From contig JAFUNA010000026.1 in the NCBI GenBank assembly GCA_017473165.1, forward strand, positions 1-64,000: DNA of 64,000 nt, in the 5' to 3' direction. Positions 48,992-58,643 of this stretch are shown piece after piece. The DNA comes from Clostridia bacterium (GTDB lineage Bacteria > Bacillota > Clostridia > Oscillospirales > Acutalibacteraceae). Positions within the stretch are counted from its first letter, which is position 1; each line of letters starts with the position of its first letter. Under the pieces are notes generated by a model, which saw only the letters and a list, made by a program, of their open reading frames with translations, did not search any database and was not told the DNA's origin. The position numbers and the translations under genes are program-made.

Positions 48992-50467
48992 GTGAAATTT
49001 ATGGGAATAACGAAACGATGGTTTCTCAACGTTGCGTCTATCGTTATTGTTATTCTTATAGCTGTTTCGGTTGTTCTGCTCATTTCGCTTCGCAGCTATT
49101 ATTACGGAGTTGCGGATATGACTCTTGACGCTTATTCCGCCGATGAAATCACGGCAAGCTTCAGTCTTTACGGCGATGCCTCGTCAAACGGATTTGAAAA
49201 AGCGGGCAGAGATTTTGTTGAAAACTTTCCCCACAGAGATACAACGGCGGTTTGGATAATTAACAATCAAGGAAAGGTTATTCTTTCGTCGAGCGGCTTT
49301 GACATCAAGGGCGAGGTTGAAATGCCCGATTATATCGAAGCAAGAGCAAACCGGCTTGACAGTGCAAAATGGACTGGCAGACTTCCGTCGGGTGAAAAAA
49401 TTATGGCGTCAACCATGATTTATAACTACCCCAACGGGTCATACGGCGGAGCGGTCAGACTCATGATTTCGCTTGATGCCATCGATGACCAGCTGATCAG
49501 AATTTGCTTTGTGATTATTTTTGCCTGCATCGGTCTTTTTTCGCTTGTAATTCTTTCGGGTATCATGTTCATACGTTCAATTGTTAATCCTGTAAAATCC
49601 ATTGGCGAAACCGCAAAGCGAATTGCGGGCGGTGACCTTGAAGCAAGAATTGACCACTATCCCTATAACGATGAAATCGGCGAGCTCTGTGCAACAATTA
49701 ACGATATGGCAACAAAGCTTGCTGCATCGGACAGAATGAAAAACGATTTCATTTCAACTATTTCCCACGAGCTCCGCACTCCCTTAACCGCCATAAAAGG
49801 CTGGGGTGAAACTCTTTTGCAGGTCGGCGATTCTGATAAGCAGATGACCGAAAGGGGAATGGGAGTTATAATCAGCGAGGCATCAAGACTCAATGATATG
49901 GTTGAAGAGCTGCTTGACTTCTCAAGAATGAGCAGCGGACGAATGAAACTCAAGGACGAAAAGATAGATATTCTTGCAGAGCTTGATGAGGTTGTATTTG
50001 CATTTAAGGAACGCTCAATCAAGGAAGGTATTGAGGTTGTTTATAACGTGCCTCATCTGCCTGCTCCCGCAAAGGGAGATGCGTCAAGACTCCGTCAGGT
50101 TTTCATCAATATTCTAGATAACGCACTCAAATATACGCAGCAGGGCGGAAAGATTATTGTTTTTGCTGAAATGCCCAATCCCGCCGTGCTGATTGTAACC
50201 ATAAGCGATACAGGTGCGGGAATACCGCCCGAGGATTTACCTCACGTTAAGGAGAAATTCTATAAAGCAAACACAACCGTAAGAGGCTCGGGAATCGGAC
50301 TTGCGGTTGCAGATGAAATAGTCAAGCTTCATAACGGCGAGCTTGATGTTGACAGCGTTCTCGGAGAGGGAACAACGGTCAGAATCAGAATTCCCATTGA
50401 ACCCAAAGAACGTGATAATTCCGAGAAGGAAGGAGAACTTAATTCCGATGAGCAAAAAGAAATGTAA
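48992..50467 (+). CDS. Membrane sensor histidine kinase
   Basis: 491 residues from GTG 48992 (GAAGGGAGC upstream; ATG 49001 is possible). Two membrane helices (about 12-35 and 172-195) enclose an outside sensor of about 135 residues. A HAMP domain follows (NPVKSIGETAKRIAGGDLEARI), then HisKA with FISTISHELRTPLTAIKGW (phospho-His), then HATPase_c with VFINILDNALKYT (N box), ISDTGAGIPPEDL (G1) and GSGIGLAVADEIV (G2). It phosphorylates the neighbouring regulator. The stop overlaps the next gene by 20 bases. Confidence 0.95.
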   Translation: MKFMGITKRWFLNVASIVIVILIAVSVVLLISLRSYYYGVADMTLDAYSADEITASFSLYGDASSNGFEKAGRDFVENFPHRDTTAVWIINNQGKVILSSSGFDIKGEVEMPDYIEARANRLDSAKWTGRLPSGEKIMASTMIYNYPNGSYGGAVRLMISLDAIDDQLIRICFVIIFACIGLFSLVILSGIMFIRSIVNPVKSIGETAKRIAGGDLEARIDHYPYNDEIGELCATINDMATKLAASDRMKNDFISTISHELRTPLTAIKGWGETLLQVGDSDKQMTERGMGVIISEASRLNDMVEELLDFSRMSSGRMKLKDEKIDILAELDEVVFAFKERSIKEGIEVVYNVPHLPAPAKGDASRLRQVFINILDNALKYTQQGGKIIVFAEMPNPAVLIVTISDTGAGIPPEDLPHVKEKFYKANTTVRGSGIGLAVADEIVKLHNGELDVDSVLGEGTTVRIRIPIEPKERDNSEKEGELNSDEQKEM

Positions 50468-51437
50468 TTATGTGGCTGTCGGCGGACAGGCACTTATGGA
50501 AGGCATAATGATGAGAGGTCCGAAGGGTACGGCAATGTCGTTAAGACTTCCCGACGGAACAATTGAAACCCAGATGAAGGATTTCACATCAATCAGAAAA
50601 AAATATAAATTTTTCAATATCCCGATTTTAAGAGGTGTTGTTTCCTTTGTTGAGTCCATGATTCAGGGCTACAAGCTTCTTATGGAGTCGGCAGAGAAAA
50701 CCTCTTTTGATATGGACGATGAGCCCGAATCAAAGCTTGATAAATGGATTACAGACCATTTCGGACCTAAAATGATGGCGGTTATCGGCGGAATTTCCGC
50801 TGTGCTCGGTGTCGGACTTGCGTTTCTGCTTTTCATGTGGATGCCAAGCTTTGTGTTTGACCTCGTAAACGATAAGCTTGTAAACGGAGCGATTTCCGAT
50901 TTCAGAGCAATTTTTGAAGGACTTATCCGAGTTTTTATTTTTGTTGTTTACATGGCTCTTGTTGCAAGAATGAAGGAAATTCACAGAGTTTATATGTATC
51001 ACGGTGCGGAGCATAAAACAATTTTCTGCTTTGAGCACGGCAAGGAGCTGACAGTTGAAAATATCAGAGAAGAAAAACGCTGTCATCCCCGCTGCGGAAC
51101 AAGCTTTATTTTTGTAACAATTCTTTTGAGCATTCTCATTTCATCAATTGTTGCGGTTGCATTTCCCGCTCTTACCGAAATCAGAGCTTTATGGATTGCC
51201 GTCAAGCTTCTGATGATGCCTGTAATCATGGGTATCGGCTTTGAATTCATACAGCTTGCAGGCAAATATCCGAATAAGTTAACAAGGTTTCTTTCGGCTC
51301 CCGGACTTCTGATGCAGAGAATAACAACTGCAGAGCCCGACGATGCAATAATCGAGGTTGCGATTGAAGCAATGAAGGCTGCTCTTTCGGGTGAGGTTGA
51401 GAAGAAACCCGAAGAAGGCACGGAGAATGCGGAATGA
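50448..51437 (+). CDS. DUF1385 family membrane protein (YqhQ-like)
   Basis: 329 residues from ATG 50448 (GAAGGAGAAC upstream, inside the end of the kinase gene). The family signature VGGQALMEGIMMRGPKG is at the N-terminus; the central YHGAEHKTIFCFEHG and KRCHPRCGTSFIF segments and four or five membrane helices are as in YqhQ proteins. The biochemical role is not settled. It overlaps prmC by four bases, a common pairing in Firmicutes. Confidence 0.9.
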   Translation: MSKKKCNYVAVGGQALMEGIMMRGPKGTAMSLRLPDGTIETQMKDFTSIRKKYKFFNIPILRGVVSFVESMIQGYKLLMESAEKTSFDMDDEPESKLDKWITDHFGPKMMAVIGGISAVLGVGLAFLLFMWMPSFVFDLVNDKLVNGAISDFRAIFEGLIRVFIFVVYMALVARMKEIHRVYMYHGAEHKTIFCFEHGKELTVENIREEKRCHPRCGTSFIFVTILLSILISSIVAVAFPALTEIRALWIAVKLLMMPVIMGIGFEFIQLAGKYPNKLTRFLSAPGLLMQRITTAEPDDAIIEVAIEAMKAALSGEVEKKPEEGTENAE

Positions 51438-52276
51438 CGGTATCCGAACTTTTAAAAAAAGGCACAGATTTGCTTGAAAAACAGAAAATTGAGAACGCCC
51501 GCAACGAAGCACGTTGGATTTTCGAAACAGTTTTTGAGTGCTCAAGAGAGTATATTATCTTTAACGCAGATGATATTCCCGATACAGATAAAGAACCTGT
51601 TTTCATGGAAAAAATTGTTCAGCGTGCAAACGGATATCCACTTCAATATGTTATCGGCTCATGGGATTTCTATGGCGAAACATTCAGAGTTGGCGAAGGC
51701 GTGCTTATACCCAGACCCGAAACAGAGCTGCTTGTTGATTTTGCACTCGACTATCTGAAAAGCAAAAACAATCCTGTTGTTTTCGATTTGTGCTCGGGTA
51801 CGGGCTGCATCGGATTAAGTGTTGCGAAGGAAAGACCCGATTCAAAGGTTTATCTTTTCGAAAAATCATCCGATGCACTGAAATATCTGAATGAAAACAA
51901 GAATTTTCTGATGTGCGATAATGCCGAAATAATTCACGGAGATATTTTCAAGGGCTTTTCCGCTTTTGATGTACCGATGCCCGATTTGATTCTGTCAAAC
52001 CCGCCCTACATTGAGAGCGATGAAATCCCTGCACTTCAGTCCGAAGTTCTTTTTGAGCCTTCAATGGCACTCGACGGCGGCAAGGACGGACTTGATTTTT
52101 ACAGAGCCATTGCGGACTTGTGGCTCAATGAATGCCGCTGTGCGGTTGCGGTTGAATGCGGAGAGGGTCAGGCGAATTCAATTAAAACTTTATTTTCGGA
52201 TGTTTGTGCCCGAACCGATATCATCACAGATTTTAACGGCATTGAAAGAGTTGTAACCGGCACGGAAAGGATTTAA
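51434..52276 (+). CDS. prmC: Release factor glutamine N5-methyltransferase
   Basis: 280 residues. A helical N-terminal domain (ARNEARWIFETVF) is followed by the SAM-dependent fold with VFDLCSGTGCIGLSVAKE (SAM site) and the diagnostic LILSNPPYIESDEI (NPPY). It methylates the GGQ glutamine of peptide release factors. ATGA overlap with the DUF1385 gene. Confidence 0.95.
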   Translation: MTVSELLKKGTDLLEKQKIENARNEARWIFETVFECSREYIIFNADDIPDTDKEPVFMEKIVQRANGYPLQYVIGSWDFYGETFRVGEGVLIPRPETELLVDFALDYLKSKNNPVVFDLCSGTGCIGLSVAKERPDSKVYLFEKSSDALKYLNENKNFLMCDNAEIIHGDIFKGFSAFDVPMPDLILSNPPYIESDEIPALQSEVLFEPSMALDGGKDGLDFYRAIADLWLNECRCAVAVECGEGQANSIKTLFSDVCARTDIITDFNGIERVVTGTERI

Positions 52277-52277
52277 A

Positions 52278-52955
52278 ATGATTTTTGATTTATTAAGAAA
52301 CGGTTTTTCCGTTGAACTTATAATTAATCTTTTGTCAAGAGTTTTTGTTGTTTTCTGCATTCTTCCCATTCATGAATTTGCCCATGCGTGGGTTGCTTAT
52401 AAGCTCGGCGACGAAACGGCAAGGCTCAAGGGCAGACTCACCATCGCTCCCTTGGCACATATCGACCTTATGGGTGCACTCCTTATTTTTCTTGCAGGCT
52501 TCGGTTATGCAAAGCCTGTACCCGTTAATCCACGTAATTTCAAAAATCCCAGAAAAGGAATGGCGTTAACCGCACTTGCCGGACCTCTTTCAAATCTTAT
52601 TATGGCTGTAATTCTTATGTTTATTTCCCAGTTCGGAAGATTCGGCTACATGAACGCAGGCGGAACGCTCCTTTATGTAATTTATATGTTCTTCTACTAT
52701 GCGGCTATGGTTAATGTCAGCCTTGCAGTGTTCAATCTTATTCCCATTCCGCCTCTTGACGGATCAAGAATCGCAAGCCTTCTCATTCCGCAGAAGTATT
52801 ATTTCAAAATCATGCAGTATGAACGCTATATCATTCTAGGCGTTTTCGCTCTGATAATTTTCGGCGTGCTTGACACTCCAATGTCATTCGTTACGGGAAA
52901 AATCATGAGCCTTATTATCAAACTGACGGGGTTACCGTTCACATTTTTCGGTTAA
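52278..52955 (+). CDS. Site-2 protease family (M50) membrane metallopeptidase
   Basis: 225 residues with about five membrane helices. ILPIHEFAHAWVAYKLGD holds the HExxH-type zinc site (HEFAH), and NLIPIPPLDGSRI supplies the distant Asp. It matches the small YwhC/rhomboid-like M50 group without PDZ. The substrate is unknown. It starts two bases after the prmC stop and has GGAAAGGATTT as ribosome binding site. Confidence 0.92.
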   Translation: MIFDLLRNGFSVELIINLLSRVFVVFCILPIHEFAHAWVAYKLGDETARLKGRLTIAPLAHIDLMGALLIFLAGFGYAKPVPVNPRNFKNPRKGMALTALAGPLSNLIMAVILMFISQFGRFGYMNAGGTLLYVIYMFFYYAAMVNVSLAVFNLIPIPPLDGSRIASLLIPQKYYFKIMQYERYIILGVFALIIFGVLDTPMSFVTGKIMSLIIKLTGLPFTFFG

Positions 52956-52968
52956 AGGGGTTAATACC

Positions 52969-53700
52969 TTGGAAAAACTACAGTATAAGCTTGAGGTGTT
53001 TGAGGGTCCCATGGACTTGCTGCTTCAGCTTATTGCAAAAAAGAAAGTAAGCATCAACGATGTTCCGATTATGGAAATCATTGAGCAGTATCTTGAATAT
53101 GTCCGACAGATGCAGGAGGATAATCTTGACGTTTCGAGTGAGTTCCTTGAAATGGCTGCAAGACTTCTTTATATCAAAACAGTTTCTCTGCTTCCCGTGC
53201 ATGAAGAAGCGGAAAAGCTTGTTGAAGAGCTTCGCGGCGAGCTGACGGAATATCAGGACTGCAAAATGGTTGCGGGAAAGCTTCAGAATCAGGCAAAGGG
53301 CTTTGATTTTTACACAAGAGTTCCCGAGGAAATTGAAGTTGATATGACTTATACACGCACACATGAACCTTTTGAAATCTTCAAGGCATATATGGCGGCT
53401 GTCGGTAAGGGCAAGCGAAGGCTTCCGCCGCCCATTGAAGCATTCAGAGGAATTGTTGCTCATAAAATCGTTTCGGTTGCTTCAAGAATCAGCTTTGTTA
53501 TTGATAAATTCAAAAACAGAAAAACAAGAAAGTTTAATTCTTTCTTTGAAGAAGCCGAGTCACGCTCCGAAATGGTTGCAACGTTTCTTGCACTTCTTGC
53601 AATGGCAAAGGCAAAGAAAATTCATATTGAAGGTCAGGGCGATAATGTTGACGTGACGCTCATTGACGACAGAGGGGAGGACATTGAAATTGACGAATGA
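52969..53700 (+). CDS. scpA: Segregation and condensation protein A
   Basis: 243 residues from TTG 52969 (AAAGGGGTT upstream). YKLEVFEGPMDLLLQLIAKKK and MEIIEQYLEYVRQM are the family N-terminus that binds the SMC neck; the C-terminal winged helix ends in AMAKAKKIHIEGQG. ScpA is the kleisin of the SMC-ScpA-ScpB condensin. It overlaps scpB by 11 bases. Confidence 0.95.
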   Translation: MEKLQYKLEVFEGPMDLLLQLIAKKKVSINDVPIMEIIEQYLEYVRQMQEDNLDVSSEFLEMAARLLYIKTVSLLPVHEEAEKLVEELRGELTEYQDCKMVAGKLQNQAKGFDFYTRVPEEIEVDMTYTRTHEPFEIFKAYMAAVGKGKRRLPPPIEAFRGIVAHKIVSVASRISFVIDKFKNRKTRKFNSFFEEAESRSEMVATFLALLAMAKAKKIHIEGQGDNVDVTLIDDRGEDIEIDE

Positions 53701-54283
53701 AGAAATACGAGCTGCCTGCGAAGCGATTCTGTTTGCTTCGGGAGAGCCCGTTGAGGTTTCAAGAATAGCACAGGCACTTGAGCTTGAGCCCGATGTTGTA
53801 ACGGGAGCACTCTGGGAGCTTTCTGTCAGCCTTGAAGAGCGAAAAAGCGGAATCTGTCTTTTGCGGCTTGGCAGTAAATATCAGCTCTGCTCCAGAGTTG
53901 AATATGCCCAGCAGGTCAGAAATGTTCTTGACATAAAGAAAAATGCCCCTCTTTCACCAGCAGCGTTCGAGGTGCTTGCGGTTGTTGCATACAATCAGCC
54001 TGTAACCAAAGCCTACATTGAACAAATCAGAGGCGTTGACTGCTCGGGCGTTGTTGCAACTCTTTGCCAGAAGGGCTTGCTTGAGGAAAAAGGAAGGCTT
54101 GATTTGCCCGGCAGACCCCTGCTTTACGGCACAACTCCCGATTTCTTAAGATGCTTTTGTCTTTCTTCTCTTGCGGATTTGCCCGAGCTTCCCGAAAAGC
54201 CCGAAAATGAGCCCGAAAGAGATGATGAGATTGACAATGAGCAGGGTGAACAGATAAGAGATTTCTTCCAGACGGAATTATAA
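53690..54283 (+). CDS. scpB: Segregation and condensation protein B
   Basis: 197 residues from TTG 53690, chosen because GGGGAGG lies nine bases upstream; earlier TTG codons lack spacing. EEIRAACEAILFASGEPVEVSRIA and the second winged helix APLSPAAFEVLAVVAYNQPVTKAYIEQIRG are diagnostic. It binds ScpA as a dimer. The C-terminal 25 residues are very acidic. Confidence 0.95.
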   Translation: MTNEEIRAACEAILFASGEPVEVSRIAQALELEPDVVTGALWELSVSLEERKSGICLLRLGSKYQLCSRVEYAQQVRNVLDIKKNAPLSPAAFEVLAVVAYNQPVTKAYIEQIRGVDCSGVVATLCQKGLLEEKGRLDLPGRPLLYGTTPDFLRCFCLSSLADLPELPEKPENEPERDDEIDNEQGEQIRDFFQTEL

Positions 54284-54297
54284 AAGGAGGCGGATTA

Positions 54298-54999
54298 ATG
54301 ACAGCGCTTTACATAATTCTCGGTATCATAGCGTTTTTTGTAATCTTGCTTTCCGTAAAATTTACCGTGACCGTTCATTATGAAAATGACGTTGCGGTTT
54401 CGGTTAAATGGCTTTTTCTGAAATTTGATATTCTTCCCAAGAAGGAAAAAGAAAAGAAACCCAAAAAGGAGAAGAAGAAAAAAGAAGAAAAGCCCAAGGA
54501 AGAGAGCGAGGTTATCCCCGAGCCCAAAAAGAAGAAAAAGGACAATATGTTTGTCCGATTCTATAACAACAGAGGTGTTTCGGGAGTTGTTCAGCTGCTT
54601 AAAGATGCGGCAAAGGCTTTAGGCGGAATGTTTAAACGAATCGGAAGGGCATTCCTTTTCGAGGAACTTATTATTTCATTAAAAGTCGGTGCGGGTGATT
54701 CTGCGGAAACTGCGATAAAATACGGCAAAACCTGCTCTGCGGCATTCCCTGCAATGGGACTAATAGTTAACACAATGCGTGTTAAAAAGTACAACCTTGA
54801 AATCAATCCCGATTTCATTTACGGAAAAAACGAAGCAAGACTTCACACAAAAATTTCCGTAAGACCGATAAAGCTCATAAATGCGGTAATCGTTCTTGCG
54901 TTTGAGCTTTTGTTCAAAGTGGTTATAAAGCTGCTTAAGCACAGCAAGGCTCCGAAGCCCGATGTGGAAAAGCAGGTTATAAATAATAATTCAAAATAA
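54298..54999 (+). CDS. DUF2953 domain membrane protein
   Basis: 233 residues. One N-terminal membrane helix (ALYIILGIIAFFVILLSV), then a very Lys/Glu-rich linker (KKEKEKKPKKEKKKKEEK, about 48-80), then the DUF2953 segment (FEELIISLKVGAGDSAETAIKYG, FIYGKNEARLHTKISVRPIK). Such genes accompany scpAB and ytfJ in spore formers. Role unknown; it may support the forespore-specific protein GerW. AAAGGAGG before the ATG. Confidence 0.88.
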   Translation: MTALYIILGIIAFFVILLSVKFTVTVHYENDVAVSVKWLFLKFDILPKKEKEKKPKKEKKKKEEKPKEESEVIPEPKKKKKDNMFVRFYNNRGVSGVVQLLKDAAKALGGMFKRIGRAFLFEELIISLKVGAGDSAETAIKYGKTCSAAFPAMGLIVNTMRVKKYNLEINPDFIYGKNEARLHTKISVRPIKLINAVIVLAFELLFKVVIKLLKHSKAPKPDVEKQVINNNSK

Positions 55000-55018
55000 A
55001 TGAAAGGCGGAACAAAAA

Positions 55019-55450
55019 ATGAAAGAACAGTCAGCATCAGGAATTCTCGGCACATCAATTGAGAAGATTAAAGACCTTGTGGATGTCAGCACAATTATCG
55101 GTGATCCCATCAAAATCAGCGAAACACTTCAGATAATTCCCGTTTCAAAGGTAACTTACGGCTTTGCTTCGGGCGGAACAGATTTCCCCTCAAAGAGCAA
55201 TCAGGAGCTTTTCGGCGGCGGCGGCGGAGCCGGCATAACAATTTCTCCCGTTGCATTTCTTGTTGTAAATAACGGAAACGTATCCGTTAAGTATATCAAC
55301 GCAGCAGAAGGCTCGGTTGAAAGAGTTATCGGCATGGTTCCCGATATTGTTGACAAGGCAACAGATGTTATCAGCCAGCTTAAAAACAAGGATAACACCG
55401 TTGACAACGCAATCAACGATTATATGGCTTCAACAGAGCCCACAGTCTGA
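55019..55450 (+). CDS. ytfJ: Sporulation protein YtfJ / GerW family
   Basis: 143 residues. VDVSTIIGDPIKISETLQIIP, SKVTYGFASGG and the glycine-rich LFGGGGGAGITISPVAFLVV are the GerW signature. In Bacillus the protein is needed for a germination receptor response. It is the best sign in this window that the organism forms spores or descends from a spore former. Adjacent to DUF2953 and dacF, as in related genomes. Confidence 0.93.
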   Translation: MKEQSASGILGTSIEKIKDLVDVSTIIGDPIKISETLQIIPVSKVTYGFASGGTDFPSKSNQELFGGGGGAGITISPVAFLVVNNGNVSVKYINAAEGSVERVIGMVPDIVDKATDVISQLKNKDNTVDNAINDYMASTEPTV

Positions 55451-55508
55451 TAATTTATTTCGGCTCAACTGCATATAGTTTATTATTAACTATGTGGGGA
55501 TGAGCAGT

Positions 55509-56657
55509 TTGAAAAAGAAAATAATCTCTTTGATTTTTACTTTGTTGTTCGCATTTTCGTTTGATATTTTTTCGTTTGCACAGAATTTGGGCGTTTCTGC
55601 TCAAAGTGCGGTTCTGATGTGTGCAAATAACGGCAAGGTGCTCTATTCAAAAAATGAGAATAAGCAGCTTTCCATGGCGAGCACAACAAAAATCATGACT
55701 TCGCTTCTTGCAATCGAAAGTGCCGAACCCAACAGAGAAATAACCGTCACAAAAGAGATGGTTTCCGTTGGAGGAACTTCAATGGGACTTGTTGCGGGTG
55801 ACAGCGTTTCAATGAGGGAACTTGTTTACGGAATGCTTTTGCAGTCGGGCAACGATGCGGCAAACACCGTTGCATATGTTCTTGGCGGAAGTCCCGAGGG
55901 CTTTGCCGAAATGATGAACAGCCGTGCGGCTGAAATCGGAATGAAAAACACAAATTTCGTAACCGCATCGGGTCTTGATGATAAAGAGCATTATTCGACC
56001 GCTTATGACATGGCACTTCTTGCCACCGAAAGTATTTCAAACCCCGAATTTGCGGCGATTTGTTCAAAGAAAAGTGCAAGGCTTACCTACGGTAATCCGC
56101 CATATGCACGAACGCTTACAAATCACAACCGACTTTTGTGGAGCTATGACGATGCAATCGGCATAAAAACGGGTTTTACCAAGAAAAGCGGAAGATGTCT
56201 TGTCAGTGCGGCAGAAAGAAACGGAATTACGCTTGTTGCCGTAACGCTCAATGCTCCCGATGACTGGAATGACCATATCGCAATGTATGAATACGGTTTT
56301 TCGGTTTGCGAAAGCGTAGGGTTAACCTGTGATTTGCCGAAAATTAAGGTTTCGGGCGGTGAAAGCAGCTCTGTTTCGCTGCAATTATCATACGTTCCCG
56401 TTTGGCTGAAAAACGAAAAGTGTACGGTAAGAGTTTATGTCAGTCCTTTTCTCTATGCACCTGTTTCGGAAGGCGAAATTGCAGGCAGAGCGGTGTTCAG
56501 CTCGGGCGACAGGATAATTGCGGAAGTTCCTCTTTTGACCGACAGCTCGGTTGAATTTAAAAAAGCACCTATAAAAGCAGACGAAGAAGAAAAGGGATTG
56601 TTTTCTGATTTGATTCAAAGATTTTTAGATTTATTTAATAATCCGGTGGTGAAATAA
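55509..56657 (+). CDS. dacF: D-alanyl-D-alanine carboxypeptidase (DacF-like)
   Basis: 382 residues from TTG 55509 (GTGGGGATG nine bases upstream; ATG 55500 is an alternative). A signal peptide (LIFTLLFAFSFDIFSFAQ) leads into peptidase S11 motifs: MASTTKIMTSLLAI (SxxK), LLQSGNDAANTVA (SxN) and AIGIKTGFTKKSGRC (KTG). A C-terminal beta domain (PBP5_C) and an amphipathic tail (LIQRFLDLFNNPV) hold it at the membrane. It removes the terminal D-Ala of peptidoglycan; the ytfJ neighbourhood suggests spore cortex or forespore use. Confidence 0.94.
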   Translation: MKKKIISLIFTLLFAFSFDIFSFAQNLGVSAQSAVLMCANNGKVLYSKNENKQLSMASTTKIMTSLLAIESAEPNREITVTKEMVSVGGTSMGLVAGDSVSMRELVYGMLLQSGNDAANTVAYVLGGSPEGFAEMMNSRAAEIGMKNTNFVTASGLDDKEHYSTAYDMALLATESISNPEFAAICSKKSARLTYGNPPYARTLTNHNRLLWSYDDAIGIKTGFTKKSGRCLVSAAERNGITLVAVTLNAPDDWNDHIAMYEYGFSVCESVGLTCDLPKIKVSGGESSSVSLQLSYVPVWLKNEKCTVRVYVSPFLYAPVSEGEIAGRAVFSSGDRIIAEVPLLTDSSVEFKKAPIKADEEEKGLFSDLIQRFLDLFNNPVVK

Positions 56658-57407
56658 TTGGCCGATAATAAAATCAGGCTTCAGAAATTTCTTTCCGAAG
56701 CGGGTGTTGCATCCCGAAGAAAAGCGGAGGAAATGATAAGAAACGGGTCTGTCAAGGTTAACGGAGCGGTTGCACAGATTGGCGACAGCGTTGACCCGAA
56801 AAAAGATACCGTTTTGGTCAAAGGCAAAAAAGTAATGACGCAAAGAACAATGAGATATATTCTTCTCAACAAGCCCAGAGGCTATGTTACAACAACCGAC
56901 GATGATTTGGGAAGAAAATGTGTTCTTGAGCTTGTTAAAGATGTAAAAGAAAGAATTTATCCCGTCGGCAGGCTTGACCGAGTTTCCGAGGGTGCATTAA
57001 TTCTTACAAATGACGGTGCGTTCGCAAACGCAATGATGCACCCTTCAAAGCATGTTCCAAAAACCTACAGAGTAACCGTAAGACCCGGAATAACTCCCGA
57101 GCAGGTTGATATTCTTTCAACCGGAGTAGAACTTGACGGAAGACTTACCGCTCCCTGCGATGTTTATGTGATTTCAAAGGAAGAGGGCAGAGCAGTTCTT
57201 GAAATTGTTCTCTATGAGGGCAGAAACAGACAAATCCGCCGTATGTGCGAATCGCTAAATCTTGAGGTTGCAAGATTAAGAAGAACTGCTGTCGGTCCGA
57301 TAAAGCTCGGTATGCTTCAAACCGGCGAATGGCGTGACCTTACTCCGCAGGAGGTTGAAACTCTTTTCAAGGCTGCGGGTCTTAAAAGCGGCGGAGGTGC
57401 AAGATGA
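56658..57407 (+). CDS. rluB: Pseudouridine synthase, RsuA/RluB family
   Basis: 249 residues from TTG 56658, immediately after the dacF stop. S4 RNA-binding domain (RLQKFLSEAGVASRRKAEEMI), then the catalytic PVGRLDRVSEGALILTNDG with the active Asp, and EGRNRQIRRMCESL near the end. It modifies 23S rRNA. The four-base overlap with the next gene shows coupling. Confidence 0.94.
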   Translation: MADNKIRLQKFLSEAGVASRRKAEEMIRNGSVKVNGAVAQIGDSVDPKKDTVLVKGKKVMTQRTMRYILLNKPRGYVTTTDDDLGRKCVLELVKDVKERIYPVGRLDRVSEGALILTNDGAFANAMMHPSKHVPKTYRVTVRPGITPEQVDILSTGVELDGRLTAPCDVYVISKEEGRAVLEIVLYEGRNRQIRRMCESLNLEVARLRRTAVGPIKLGMLQTGEWRDLTPQEVETLFKAAGLKSGGGAR

Positions 57408-57727
57408 TAAGATTTGTTCCTTTTGAAAAAGAAAACTGCGTTGAGGTTGTTGCCTATGACAGCGAAAACCCCGCAGGTACGGCAAAATTCAATGTCGAGG
57501 GCTTCAACATGAGCTTTATTTCGGTTAAATGCACCGATGATATTATTCTTGAAGGTCTTGCAAGAGCTTCAATGAATTATGCCGCAAACAGAAACGCATA
57601 TATTGCAAAAATCAGCAAAGAATTTGATGCGCCCGCATTCCGCAGACTCGGATTTGAGGGTGAAAAAATTCTTTCTGTTGAAATTCCCGAGGCACTCATG
57701 TCGGGCTGCTCGGGATGTCATCAATAA
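57404..57727 (+). CDS. Small conserved-looking protein with C-terminal CxxC
   Basis: 107 residues. It starts in the stop of rluB (ATGA) and is compact, alpha/beta, with no membrane helix. LARASMNYAANRNAYIAKIS and FRRLGFEGEKILSVEIPEAL resemble the last strands of a GNAT acetyltransferase, but the CoA loop is missing. The tail SGCSGCHQ could bind metal or thiols. I cannot assign a function. Confidence 0.6.
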   Translation: MIRFVPFEKENCVEVVAYDSENPAGTAKFNVEGFNMSFISVKCTDDIILEGLARASMNYAANRNAYIAKISKEFDAPAFRRLGFEGEKILSVEIPEALMSGCSGCHQ

Positions 57728-57751
57728 TCCGACAGGAGATGTTTTGATAAA

Positions 57752-58630
57752 ATGATAAAAAGTATGACCGGCTACGGCAGATCGCAGCAGCTCGCAGACG
57801 GTATGAATATTACGGTTGAAATAAAAAGCGTTAACCACAGATATTTTGAATTTTCCTCAAAGCTGCCCAGAAACTACGGCTTTCTGGATGAAAAGCTCAA
57901 GAGCTTTTTCAACGGCAGATTAACAAGAGGCAAGATGGAGTGTTATGTTCAGATTGAGGCGGTTGAAGAACCCGATACCGTCATCACTCTTAACCATTCC
58001 CTCGTAAAAGGCTATATTGATGCCTATAAAGAACTCGCAGAAACCTACGGTCTTGAAAATGACGTAAAGGTTTCCGACATTTCAAGAGTCGGCGATATTT
58101 TCATGGTCCGCAAGCAGGCTGCCGATGAGGACAGAATCTGGGCTGCTGTTCAGACCGTTGCCGAAGCTGCACTTGACGGCTTTGTTTCAATGAGAGAGCG
58201 TGAGGGTGCAAGACTTCGTGACGATGTACTTTTCAGACTCGATGAAATTATTTCAAATGTTGAATACATTGAATCTCGCTCACCTGAAACGGTTAAGGAA
58301 TATAATGAAAAGCTTCTGACAAGAATGAAGGAGCTTCTTGAAGATGCACACATCGACGAGCAGAGAATTATCACCGAGGCTGCAATTTTTGCGGACAAGG
58401 TTGCCGTTGCGGAAGAAACTGTAAGACTCCGCAGCCATATTTCACAGCTGCGTTCATTCCTTGATTTGAGCGAAGCCGTCGGAAAGAAAATGGATTTCCT
58501 TCTTCAGGAGCTGAACCGTGAAGCAAACACAATCGGCTCAAAGGCACAGGACGTTGAAATTGCACGCAGAGTTGTTGCAATCAAGGCTGAAATTGAAAAA
58601 ATCCGTGAACAGATTCAGAATATAGAGTAA
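57752..58630 (+). CDS. yloC: YicC/YloC family endoribonuclease
   Basis: 292 residues. [12 protein letters not shown] at the N-terminus, [19 protein letters not shown], and the C-terminal [22 protein letters not shown] block (here [19 protein letters not shown]) are diagnostic for YicC/YloC. These proteins cut RNA and affect small RNA turnover. GACAGGAGATG precedes the start. It heads the remA-gmk-rpoZ-priA cluster. Confidence 0.95.
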   Translation: MIKSMTGYGRSQQLADGMNITVEIKSVNHRYFEFSSKLPRNYGFLDEKLKSFFNGRLTRGKMECYVQIEAVEEPDTVITLNHSLVKGYIDAYKELAETYGLENDVKVSDISRVGDIFMVRKQAADEDRIWAAVQTVAEAALDGFVSMREREGARLRDDVLFRLDEIISNVEYIESRSPETVKEYNEKLLTRMKELLEDAHIDEQRIITEAAIFADKVAVAEETVRLRSHISQLRSFLDLSEAVGKKMDFLLQELNREANTIGSKAQDVEIARRVVAIKAEIEKIREQIQNIE

Positions 58631-58643
58631 CGGAGGAAGTGTA

